Assembly: GCA_017983795.1 (NCBI GenBank)
Contig: JAGOAS010000011.1
Span: 1 to 64,000 of the forward strand
Direction of reading: 5' to 3'
Length of the DNA: 64,000 nucleotides
Origin: Piscinibacter sp.
GTDB lineage: Bacteria > Pseudomonadota > Gammaproteobacteria > Burkholderiales > Burkholderiaceae_C
In this document: piece by piece, positions 55,337 through 63,157 of the stretch
Position numbering within the stretch: position 1 is the stretch's first letter
How the letters are laid out: the number at the start of each line of letters is the position of its first letter
Program-made: the position numbers and the translations under genes
The notes under the pieces: generated by a model
Databases searched by the model: none
Told to the model about the DNA's origin: nothing
Seen by the model: only the letters and a program-made list of their open reading frames with translations

Positions 55337-58300
55337 TCAGCGCCGCCAGAACTGCGCGCCCAGCGTGGTGCTGGTCGGCACGAGCACGTTGACGGTGTCG
55401 CTGAAGCTGCCGTTGCCCGCCTGGCCGGCGTTGTTCCAGCCCCAGCACTGCACGTCGCCGCTGGTGCGCAGCGCGCAGGTGTGGCGCTCGCCGGCGGCGG
55501 CCGCCAGCGGCGGATCGGCGCTGTTGAAGTAGGCGCCGACGCGGCCGGCCGCCACCGGCGCGAGCAGCGTCTCGCGCTCGGCGCCGTTGCCCATGAAGCC
55601 GTAGCCCCAGCAATACATGTCGCTGGTGCGGATCGCGCAGGTGTGCGTGGCGCCGGCGGCCAGGCTGAGGCCGCCGAACAGGTCCGCGGGCATGGCGTCG
55701 TCGCGCGAGAGGGTGCTGCCGTCGCCGAGCTGGCCCTGCTCGTTGTGGCCCCAGCACATCGGCTGGCCCGTGCTGCTCTCGAGCGCACAGCTGTGGTAGC
55801 GGCCGGCCACCACGCGGCCGGTGGCCGTGAAGTCCATGCGCGAGCCGTCGGGCAGGCGGCGCATCACGCGCGTGGCCTTGTCGTGGATGCCGAAGGCGAC
55901 GTCGGCGCCCCAGCACCACACCGAGCCGTCGGCCAGCTGCGCGCAGCTGTGGTTGATGCCGATCGCCACCGCCACCGCGTCGCGCAGCAGGCTGTCGTCG
56001 GCGCGCCGCACCGGGTTGGGCGTGTCGCCCGGGTTCAGGTCGCCGCGCTTGCCGAAGCTGGTGTTGCCCCAGCAGTAGACCTGGCCGGCGGCGTCCACGT
56101 AGCAGCCGTGGTCGGAGCCCAGGCCGACCGCGCGCACGCGCACGCCGGCGGCCGACAGCTGCGCCGGCACCACGTCACCCATCGAGCCCCAGCACCACAG
56201 CGCGTCGGCGCTGTCGATGGCGCAGGTGGCCCAGCTGCCCGCCGCCACCGCCTTGACGGCGCCCAGGCCGCGCATGCGCGTGGGCACGTCACGGAAACCG
56301 GTGGAGCCGTTGCCGAGTTCGCCGTTGACGCCGTTGCCCCAGCAGTACAGCGTGTCGCTGCGGTCGATGGCGCAGGTGTGGTTGAGGCCGGCGGCGATCT
56401 TGTCCTCGGGCGAGGCCGCCGGCGGCGCGGCCACGCTCAGCACCGCGCCCTGGCTGAAGACGATGCCCGCGCCGTTGTAGACCACCACGCCGTAGACGCC
56501 GCCGTTGTCGGCCAGCGTGGTGGCGGGCGTGACGTAGCTGCTGTCGGTGGCGCCGACGATGGCCACGCCGTTGAGCGTCCACTGGTGGCGCAGGACAGCG
56601 CCACTGGCCGACACGCCGAAGCTGGCCGAGGCGCCGGCCGTGACGCTCTGCGCCGCGGGCTGCGTGGCTATCACCGGCGCGCCGACGACGGTGAGCGCGG
56701 CGGCATTGCTGGTGACGCTGCCCAGCGGGTTGCCCACGCTCACGGCGTAGCTGCCGGCATCGCTGCCGGTGACGCCCGCAAGCGTCAGCACCGAACCGGT
56801 GGCGCCGGCGATCGGCGCGCCGTTCTTCAGCCACTGGTAGCTGATCGGCCCCGAGCCGCTGGCCGCCACCGCGAAGGTGGCGCTGCCGCCGGGCAGCTGC
56901 AGCTGCGGCGACGGCTGGGTGGTGATCGCCGGCGCCTGCGGCTGCACCGCCTCGTTGACGGTGAGCACCACGTTCCAGCTCGTCACGCTGCCGGCCGCGT
57001 TGCTCACGCGCACGGCGTAGCTGCCGTCGTCGGCCAGCGTGGCGCTGGCCACGCTGTAGGTGGCGGCGGTGGCCCCGGCGATCGGCTGGCCGGCCTTGAG
57101 CCACTGGTAGGCGATCGGCCCGGTGCCGGCCACGCCGACGCCGAAGGTGGCCGTGTTGCCCACGTGCGTGAGCACCGAGACGGGCTGGGTGACGATGGTC
57201 GGCGCCACCGCGGGCGCGGCGCCGGCGCTCACCGTCAGCGCGGCGGCATCGCTCACGACGCTGCCGGCGGCATTGCTGATCAGCACGGAGTAACCGCTGG
57301 CGTCCGCGCTGGAGACGGCCGCGAGCTTGAGCACCGGCGCGTTTGCCCCGGCGATCGGCTGGCCGCCGCGACGCCACTGGTAACTCAGCGCCTCGGTGCC
57401 GCGCGCTGCCACAGCGAACACGGCCTCGCTGCCGGCCACCACGCTGAGCGCGGCGGGCTGGGTCTGGATGCTCGGCGCGACGTCGACGTCGCTGACCGAC
57501 ACCGTCACCGGCACGCTCGCCACCTCGCCGACCAGGTTGCTGGCCACTGCGCGCAGCTGCAGGCCGTTGTCGGCGACGGTCAGCGGCGCGGTGCTGTAGT
57601 TGGCGCCGGCCGCGCCCGTGCCGCCGGCCACGTCGGCCCAGGCGCCGTTCGAATTGGCCGGGCGGCTCTGCCAGCGCAGCGTGGGCGCGGGCATGCCCGT
57701 CGCCTGCACGCTCAGCGAGGCGGTCTGCCCTGTGCGCACCAGCAGCGCACGCGGCTGCTGGGTGAAGGTGGCGGCCGCCACGCCTTGCAGCACGGTCAGG
57801 CGCGCGGCGATGCCGTCCTCGCAGGCCTCGGCCACGCCGGCCTGGCGCGGCACCGCGCACAGCCGGGCGCGGAACAGCGCGTTGTGGTCGGTGACGGCCA
57901 CGCTCGGCAGCGTGTAGGTGTCGGCCGTGTCGCTGACCGGAACGATGCTGGTGCGCACCCGCGTCCAGCTGCCGCCCTCGTTGTTCGAGCGCCACCACTC
58001 GATGCGCTGTTCGCCCACCGGCGTGGGCCAGGCGCTGGTGGAGAAGCTCGCCGGCGTGCCGACCGCAACGGTGGCGTCGCTGGGGTGCGAGGTGAAGCCG
58101 CGGGGCAGGTAGTCCACCTTGTACAGGACGGTGGCCCAGGTCCAGCCCTTGTCGTCCAGCGCCACCCAGTCGGGGGAAGCCGGATCGATGGCCCGGCGCT
58201 CGACCCCGGGTATGACCTGCAGCCTGCCGACGACGTTGCCGCCGCCCAGATCGAAGGGCGTGCTGCAGGTGGCCCAGGCGTTGAACGACACCGCCACCGC

Positions 58301-59278
58301 GGGCGTGGGCCCGGTGTTCGAGCCGGCCCGCAGGTCCTGGAACACGTTGGCCTTGAAGGGCGCGTTGTCGATGTTCAGGTCGAAGCCGAAATCCAGCGTG
58401 GCACGCGTCTGGCCGTCGACCACGGTGCTGCCGGCGGTGGCCACGGTGCGCGCGATCTCGGCGTCGACGCCCGGGCCGTACTGGCCGCCATTGGCGTCCT
58501 CGGCGCGCGCGGCCTTCGGGTAGCGGTATGCGCCATTGAGGGTGATGGCGGCGCAGGCGGCCGGCACGCCTTCCAGGTGGCCGGCATAGCGCAGCACCTG
58601 CGCACGGCTGGTGATCTCGCCATACAAGCGCCGGTGCTGGTTGTTGGGAAAAGCCGTGCTGGGGATGGAGTAGGTCTCGGGCCCTGCGCCGCCCAGCGTG
58701 GCGCTCATCACCGGCACCTGCGGGCCGGCGGGCAGGCCGGGCATCTGCAGCACGCGCACCGCCTTGTAGTAGGAGAAGCCGTCGATGGCCACCACCGCCG
58801 CGCCGTTCTCCACCTTGGCCACGGGCAGCATCTCCCAGCTGCCGCTGCCGGGCTCGGTGCGCAGCACCACCAGCACGCCGGGGCCCCGGGCCGCGGCGGC
58901 GTCCAGCGGAATGCGCAGATCCACCGGCGCGGCGAAATGCGTGCCGTGCGGCGTGAGCGCGTAGGTGGGGCTCAGGTCCACCGACAGCGCGGGGTTCGGC
59001 GCCACGCCCAGCAGCGCGGCGTTCATGCCGGTGGTGTCGCGCGCGATGCGCAGCGTCAGCGTGTCGCTCATGGCACCGGCCGGCACCTCGAGCACCACGC
59101 CGTCGGCATGGGCCAGCCGGCCGCCGGCGGCGCCGACCGTGGCCTCGCCGGTGGCGGTGCCGGCGCCGCCCGGCGCGCCCTCGCCGCCACCGCCCCCGCA
59201 CGCACCCAGCGCCAGCGGCAACAGCAGCACCGCCAGCCGCTGCCACCACCCCCACGAAGTCCTTCTTGTCGTGCGCAT
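55337..59278 (-). CDS. Giant lipoprotein A: ZU5-like - five Ig-like - RCC1 propeller
   Basis: 1313 residues from ATG 59278, with GGAGG five bases before it. The lipobox 'PLALGAC' puts the lipid Cys at 27, the same position as in its paralog at 48929. A ZU5-like domain ('ATVGAAGGRLAHADGVVLEV', 'YALTPHGTHFAAPVDL') and a unique region of about 300 residues come first. Ig-like domains follow ('PSPQLQLPGGSATFAVAASG'), then an RCC1 propeller from about 958 ('NHTCAIDRSDTLYCWGNGV'). Some Ig-like blocks are almost identical between the two paralogs while the unique regions differ. Likely an adhesin or envelope binding protein; the ligand is unknown. Confidence 0.85.
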   Translation of the reverse strand: MRTTRRTSWGWWQRLAVLLLPLALGACGGGGGEGAPGGAGTATGEATVGAAGGRLAHADGVVLEVPAGAMSDTLTLRIARDTTGMNAALLGVAPNPALSVDLSPTYALTPHGTHFAAPVDLRIPLDAAAARGPGVLVVLRTEPGSGSWEMLPVAKVENGAAVVAIDGFSYYKAVRVLQMPGLPAGPQVPVMSATLGGAGPETYSIPSTAFPNNQHRRLYGEITSRAQVLRYAGHLEGVPAACAAITLNGAYRYPKAARAEDANGGQYGPGVDAEIARTVATAGSTVVDGQTRATLDFGFDLNIDNAPFKANVFQDLRAGSNTGPTPAVAVSFNAWATCSTPFDLGGGNVVGRLQVIPGVERRAIDPASPDWVALDDKGWTWATVLYKVDYLPRGFTSHPSDATVAVGTPASFSTSAWPTPVGEQRIEWWRSNNEGGSWTRVRTSIVPVSDTADTYTLPSVAVTDHNALFRARLCAVPRQAGVAEACEDGIAARLTVLQGVAAATFTQQPRALLVRTGQTASLSVQATGMPAPTLRWQSRPANSNGAWADVAGGTGAAGANYSTAPLTVADNGLQLRAVASNLVGEVASVPVTVSVSDVDVAPSIQTQPAALSVVAGSEAVFAVAARGTEALSYQWRRGGQPIAGANAPVLKLAAVSSADASGYSVLISNAAGSVVSDAAALTVSAGAAPAVAPTIVTQPVSVLTHVGNTATFGVGVAGTGPIAYQWLKAGQPIAGATAATYSVASATLADDGSYAVRVSNAAGSVTSWNVVLTVNEAVQPQAPAITTQPSPQLQLPGGSATFAVAASGSGPISYQWLKNGAPIAGATGSVLTLAGVTGSDAGSYAVSVGNPLGSVTSNAAALTVVGAPVIATQPAAQSVTAGASASFGVSASGAVLRHQWTLNGVAIVGATDSSYVTPATTLADNGGVYGVVVYNGAGIVFSQGAVLSVAAPPAASPEDKIAAGLNHTCAIDRSDTLYCWGNGVNGELGNGSTGFRDVPTRMRGLGAVKAVAAGSWATCAIDSADALWCWGSMGDVVPAQLSAAGVRVRAVGLGSDHGCYVDAAGQVYCWGNTSFGKRGDLNPGDTPNPVRRADDSLLRDAVAVAIGINHSCAQLADGSVWCWGADVAFGIHDKATRVMRRLPDGSRMDFTATGRVVAGRYHSCALESSTGQPMCWGHNEQGQLGDGSTLSRDDAMPADLFGGLSLAAGATHTCAIRTSDMYCWGYGFMGNGAERETLLAPVAAGRVGAYFNSADPPLAAAAGERHTCALRTSGDVQCWGWNNAGQAGNGSFSDTVNVLVPTSTTLGAQFWRR

Positions 59279-59308
59279 CGTTCCCTCCAGGAACACTCGA
59301 ATGCGCAG

Positions 59309-59340
59309 GTTGTAGGGAGGTGGGCGTTATGGGCGCGTTA
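59309..59340 (-). promoter_or_regulatory. Direct-repeat promoter A (candidate SARP site)
   Basis: On the minus strand TAACG at 59340-59336 and 59329-59325 (11-bp period), ten bases to TACAAC (59314-59309). Same geometry and near-identical sequence as promoter B. The transcript would begin near 59302, giving a 24-base leader with a GGAGG. Confidence 0.7.
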
Positions 59341-59573
59341 TGGATCAGTTCGCCCCAGGCGGCCTCGCGGGGTGGCTTCGCTTCCACTCCGCCCGCTGCG
59401 CCGCATACAGCGCATCGTCAAGATGCTTCGGCAGTCGTTCGGACAGACAGATCACGCCGGATCGCATTCACGGCGCGGCGAAGGTACGGGCGATGAAATC
59501 GAAGTCGCTGCGCCGCGGATCGAGGGCCGAGCGAGCGGCGGCGTCATGGGCGGATGATCGAGGTTGCCCGCCT
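59341..59573. other. Intergenic region, possible gene remnant
   Basis: 233 bases between the methyltransferase stop and promoter A. The minus strand has short coding-like stretches ('RRSDFDFIARTFAAP' then stop; 'CLSERLPKHLDDALYAAQRA') in different frames, suggestive of a decayed gene. No terminator hairpin with a T-run was found. Confidence 0.3.
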
Positions 59574-62501
59574 TCAGCGCAACTGCTGCGCCTCGGCCCG
59601 CGCCAGGTTCAGCGCCAGCAGCCTGCGCAGGATCTCGTCGTCGGGCATGGCGTTCGTGTAGTCGCTCCACCCATAGGCGGCGGCGACGGCCGCATCGAGC
59701 ACCTCGTGCGCCTGCGCGAGCCAGGCGGGGCGCTGGTTGTAGAGATTGGTGAGCGTGCGCTTGGCGACGTCCTTCTCGAAGCCGGCCTTGGCGACGATGC
59801 GATCGGGGTACGGGCTCTTGTCCATGCCGAGTGGGATGACCTCGGGGATGCGCTCGGTCCACTCGGGCGGGTTGAGCCAGGCGTCGCGCAGATCGACGAG
59901 GCGCTTGGCGGCGCGGGCGATTGGCAAGGCGTGTGCGCGGATTTCGCTCGGCAGACCGGCCGGGATCAGCGCGCCATCGGGCAGCGCTTCGGTGCGCTGG
60001 TGCGCGGTGTCGGCGGGGGTGAGGCCGGCGGGGAAGGGGAAGGTCTCGAAGCAGGTCGTGGGCGTGTAGCGTGGATCGTTGCCGACGCCCATCCAGGTGC
60101 ACATGCGCAGCGACCAGAGTTCGTGGAAGCGGCTGTGCAGCGTGCCGAAGGTGGTGTCGTCGGCGCGGGCGGTGACGACGAGCTGATGATCGGCCAGTAC
60201 GGAGCGATCCATCCACACGAACAGGCGATGCTTTGCGACGACCGGAGTTGCAGCAAAGCGCGGCAGGTTCACCAGCGCGCGACGCATTGCAGGAATCGGA
60301 CGCGCCATCAGCCACCAGTTGCGCCGCTCTCGTTCGGCTCGCGTCTTCTCGCGTTCCGGCCGAACGACAGCTTCGACGAGCCGGAACGGCGCCTCGAACA
60401 GCGCCGCTTCGGCATGCGGCATGTCGACACCGAAGTCGATGATCCAGGTGTCCGACCAGCGCCGCGTCATGTCCATGCCGTTGGCCCAGCGCTTCACAAC
60501 TTCTGCGTTCGAGCGGCGATGCGGGTTGGGCTCGCGCAGCCAGGCACGCGCCTGCTGGCCTGAAACGTCGAAGGCGCCGGCCTTGACTGTTGCGACGAAG
60601 GCGCACGAGGTATTCGCAGGGAGCTTCGCGGCAAGGGTCAGGTTCACGTCGGCCGTCAGATCGGCGTGAATATCACCAACCGCCTGGCCATCGAGCGTCG
60701 CCGCTTGCGCGCTCTGGCCGAACCCCACCAAGGAGACCCGCACCGCCGCACCATCGTTCACCCAATCGAGATCGCTCCACGCCTCGAAGATGCGCGTCGA
60801 TGCGCAGACCCGATCCAGCACCTCGCGGTTGGCACCGCCGCGGATCGAGTTCGTCGCGACGAGCCCGGCGCGCTGCAACTCGCCGTTCTCGATCTGCCCG
60901 CGTGCCTTCTCGAACCAGTAGCACACGAGGTCGGCGAAGCCCGGAACGCGGCCCGCATACGCAGCGCGCAAGCGCTCCGAATACTCGACGCCGAGCTCGC
61001 TCCATTGCTTCTTGGTTCCAAGGAACGGCGGATTCCCCACCACCGCATCCGCCCTCGGCCACGCGGCTTCGACAGGCTCAGCCCGAACGGGGTGGGTGGC
61101 GAGCACCGCATCGCGACACTCGATGTGATCCAGCGGCTCCAGCACCGGCTGCGTCTTGAAGCCGTAGCCGCGCTGGATGCGCCACTGCAGTTCGCCGATC
61201 CACACCGTCACGCGCGCCAGCTCGGCGGCATATTCGTTCAGCTCGATGCCCAGCACGTTGTGCGGCCCGGTCACGTCGTGCTGGCGCTCCAGGCCGAGCG
61301 CCTCGGCCTCGAGGTTCACCTGGTGCTCGATGTCCTTCAGGCACTTGAGCGCCAGGTAGAGGAAGTTGCCGCTGCCGCAGGCCGGATCGAGCACGCGGTA
61401 GGCCTTCAGCCGCTCGAGGAAACCGACGAAGGCCGCCTGCGCGTCGCGCCACGCCTTGTCGCCGTGCTTCCTGCTCCTGGCGATCGCCGCCGCCACCTGC
61501 GCCTTGTGCGTCGCCCACTCGGCCAGCAGCGGGCGCTGCACCACCGGCTCGACGAGGCGCAGGATGGTGGCCGGGTCGGTGTAGTGCGCGCCGAGCTGGC
61601 TGCGCTTGGCGGGGTCGAGCCCGCGTTCGAACAGCGTGCCGAAGATGCTCGGGTCGATGGCGCTCCAGTTCAGCGCGCTGGCCGTCTTGAGCGCGGCCAC
61701 GTCCTCGGGCATGAGTTCAGGTACGGCGACGCTCTTGAACAGGCCGCCGTTGAACCAGGGCACGGCATCCACGCCGAACAGGCCGCCGTCGCGCATCGCC
61801 TCGAACAGCTTGCCGAGCTGCGCGCGCATCTGCTTCGCGTCGACGTTCACGCCCACCAGGCGCTCGAACAGGCGCGAGGGCAGCAAGCCCACGTCTTCGG
61901 CGAAGAAGCAGAACAGGCACTGCGTGAGGAAGTGGCTCACCTCGGCGGCCGGCACGCCGGCGTCGCGCAGCCGCTCGGCGGTGCCGGCGAAGGTGCGCGC
62001 GGCCTCCTCGGTGATGTCGCGGTTGCTGCGCCGGGGGCGGAAGGCCTCCGGATCGGTCCACAGCGCGCGCAGGCGCTGCTGCACCTCGGGGCGGCCCATC
62101 TCGTCGAGCGCGAAGACGTGCTTCTCGCTCGGCGTGCCGGTGAAGTGGGTGTGGATCTCGATGCGCAGCCGGTCGCTCACCACCAGCAGCGGCGGGTTCT
62201 CGAGCGGCAGCGCATACATCATCAGCTGCTTGAGCGCGCCTTCCAGGCTCTTGCCGGGCGCCTTGTACTCCCAGGCGAAATGGCCGCGCAGCCAGACGTC
62301 GGCAAAGCCGTCGGTGCGTGCGCCGGCGCTGCCGGTCTTGGTGAGACCGCGCTCGAAGCAGTAGTTCTCGGGGTCGGCCGGCTCGGGCATGCCGAGCACG
62401 CGGCACAGGTCGATGAAATGGGCCTGCGCGCCGGCGCGTTCGTTGAGCTCGTGCGCGGTGCCCTGCGGGCCCCACTTGCGGATGAAGTCGCTTGCCTGCA
62501 C
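59574..62501 (-). CDS. MmeI-family (type IIL) restriction-modification enzyme
   Basis: 975 residues from GTG 62501, four bases after the toxin stop. N-terminal nuclease motif D68-x9-E78-x-K80 ('DVWLRGHFAWEYK'), with the same spacing as the MmeI D70/E80/K82 site. Helical spacer; N6-adenine methyltransferase with motif I 'DPACGSGNFLYLAL' (from 372) and motif IV 'NPPF' (490). A TRD and C-terminal 'RYTPTTCFETFPFP' follow. Single-chain enzymes of this family methylate one strand of their site and cut about 20 bases away. All key residues seem present. A REP arm is read in frame about 12 residues before NPPF. Confidence 0.88.
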   Translation of the reverse strand: MQASDFIRKWGPQGTAHELNERAGAQAHFIDLCRVLGMPEPADPENYCFERGLTKTGSAGARTDGFADVWLRGHFAWEYKAPGKSLEGALKQLMMYALPLENPPLLVVSDRLRIEIHTHFTGTPSEKHVFALDEMGRPEVQQRLRALWTDPEAFRPRRSNRDITEEAARTFAGTAERLRDAGVPAAEVSHFLTQCLFCFFAEDVGLLPSRLFERLVGVNVDAKQMRAQLGKLFEAMRDGGLFGVDAVPWFNGGLFKSVAVPELMPEDVAALKTASALNWSAIDPSIFGTLFERGLDPAKRSQLGAHYTDPATILRLVEPVVQRPLLAEWATHKAQVAAAIARSRKHGDKAWRDAQAAFVGFLERLKAYRVLDPACGSGNFLYLALKCLKDIEHQVNLEAEALGLERQHDVTGPHNVLGIELNEYAAELARVTVWIGELQWRIQRGYGFKTQPVLEPLDHIECRDAVLATHPVRAEPVEAAWPRADAVVGNPPFLGTKKQWSELGVEYSERLRAAYAGRVPGFADLVCYWFEKARGQIENGELQRAGLVATNSIRGGANREVLDRVCASTRIFEAWSDLDWVNDGAAVRVSLVGFGQSAQAATLDGQAVGDIHADLTADVNLTLAAKLPANTSCAFVATVKAGAFDVSGQQARAWLREPNPHRRSNAEVVKRWANGMDMTRRWSDTWIIDFGVDMPHAEAALFEAPFRLVEAVVRPEREKTRAERERRNWWLMARPIPAMRRALVNLPRFAATPVVAKHRLFVWMDRSVLADHQLVVTARADDTTFGTLHSRFHELWSLRMCTWMGVGNDPRYTPTTCFETFPFPAGLTPADTAHQRTEALPDGALIPAGLPSEIRAHALPIARAAKRLVDLRDAWLNPPEWTERIPEVIPLGMDKSPYPDRIVAKAGFEKDVAKRTLTNLYNQRPAWLAQAHEVLDAAVAAAYGWSDYTNAMPDDEILRRLLALNLARAEAQQLR
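61068..61090. repeat. REP arm inside the methyltransferase coding sequence
   Basis: CTTCGACAGGCTCAGCCCGA plus three more bases match the REP arms at 39781-39860. It is read in frame as about eight residues ('PVRAEPVEA'), typical of REP translated in this phase. Confidence 0.85.
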
Positions 62502-62505
62502 TCGG

Positions 62506-62814
62506 TCAAGTCTCCCTGAAGCCCGCCTCGCGCTGCGCGCGGATGGCGAGCACCAGAACCAGATCGAAGGCGATCCGGTGCTCGTACAGCGCGACATACC
62601 CGTGCGCTCCCTCGCCGATCACCAGCTCGCGCATCGCCCGCCCGCTGGCATCGCGCACCGGTCGGCCGATCTGCGGGTGCCTTGCCAGGATTCCGAAGGC
62701 CTCGAGGATCTCGTCCACGCGCCCGAGTGGATCGTTCGCGTCATGCGCGCGCAGGTGATCGACGATCCGGTCCAGGTCCGCCCAGACCGGATCGCTGATC
62801 TCGACCCGCGCCAT
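62506..62814 (-). CDS. ParE/RelE-superfamily toxin
   Basis: 102 residues. 'ISDPVWADLDRIVDHLRAHD' forms the N-terminal helices, and 'ARHPQIGRPVRDASGRAMRE' with 'GYVALYEHRIAFDLVLVLAI' the sheet, the ParE/RelE fold; the final 'RAQREAGF' is typical of ParE. ParE toxins inhibit gyrase and RelE toxins cut mRNA; which applies is not certain. It begins five bases after the antitoxin and ends four bases before the restriction enzyme start. Confidence 0.88.
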   Translation of the reverse strand: MARVEISDPVWADLDRIVDHLRAHDANDPLGRVDEILEAFGILARHPQIGRPVRDASGRAMRELVIGEGAHGYVALYEHRIAFDLVLVLAIRAQREAGFRET

Positions 62815-62819
62815 CGTCG

Positions 62820-63110
62820 TCAGGCCGGCGTGCGCGACTTGCGCGCAGCCGGGCGCGCCGCCTTGCGTCCGCGCGCGAGATCCTGGTAGTAGCGCCGCAC
62901 TTCCTCCAGCGGCACCGACAGCCCGGTACGGTCGAACTGCTCGGCACGCTCGCGCCCGAGTGTCAGGAAGTGCTGCCGCGCAGCGTCCCGTTCGACCTTC
63001 TCCGCGATGGCCTCGAGCAGGTAGTTGTGCGGGCTGGTGCCGTTGGCGTCTGCCAGATCGGCCACCTGGCTCTTCAGTTCGTCGGACAGCCGGATGGTGG
63101 TGGTGGGCAT
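62820..63110 (-). CDS. Ribbon-helix-helix antitoxin
   Basis: 96 residues. 'MPTTTIRLSDELKSQVADLA' is the RHH strand and first helix, and 'GTSPHNYLLEAIAEKVERDA' the second. A longer C-terminal arm with 'VPLEEVRRYYQDLARGRKA' would wrap the toxin. It has a good GGAGG before ATG 63110 and an operator over its promoter, so autoregulation is expected. Confidence 0.88.
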   Translation of the reverse strand: MPTTTIRLSDELKSQVADLADANGTSPHNYLLEAIAEKVERDAARQHFLTLGRERAEQFDRTGLSVPLEEVRRYYQDLARGRKAARPAARKSRTPA

Positions 63111-63129
63111 AGGAACCTCCGAGGCCTCG

Positions 63130-63157
63130 AATGTAGCACTGCTGTGCTACGCGTCGA
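63130..63157 (-). promoter_or_regulatory. Toxin-antitoxin promoter and operator
   Basis: On the minus strand TCGACG (63157-63152), a 16-bp spacer and TACATT (63135-63130) make a fair sigma-70 promoter. GTAGCAC-N4-GTGCTAC (63133-63150), a perfect 7-bp inverted repeat, lies across it, as expected for RHH antitoxin autorepression. Confidence 0.6.

Noticed and set aside
54725-59557. A 1610-codon open frame on the plus strand opposite giant lipoprotein A (and a similar 1300-codon one opposite lipoprotein B at 48890-52807)
   Set aside because: Long antisense frames are normal in DNA this GC-rich. The translations are low-complexity, rich in Arg, Ala, Gly and His, with no domain, while the minus-strand products have clear domains and signals.
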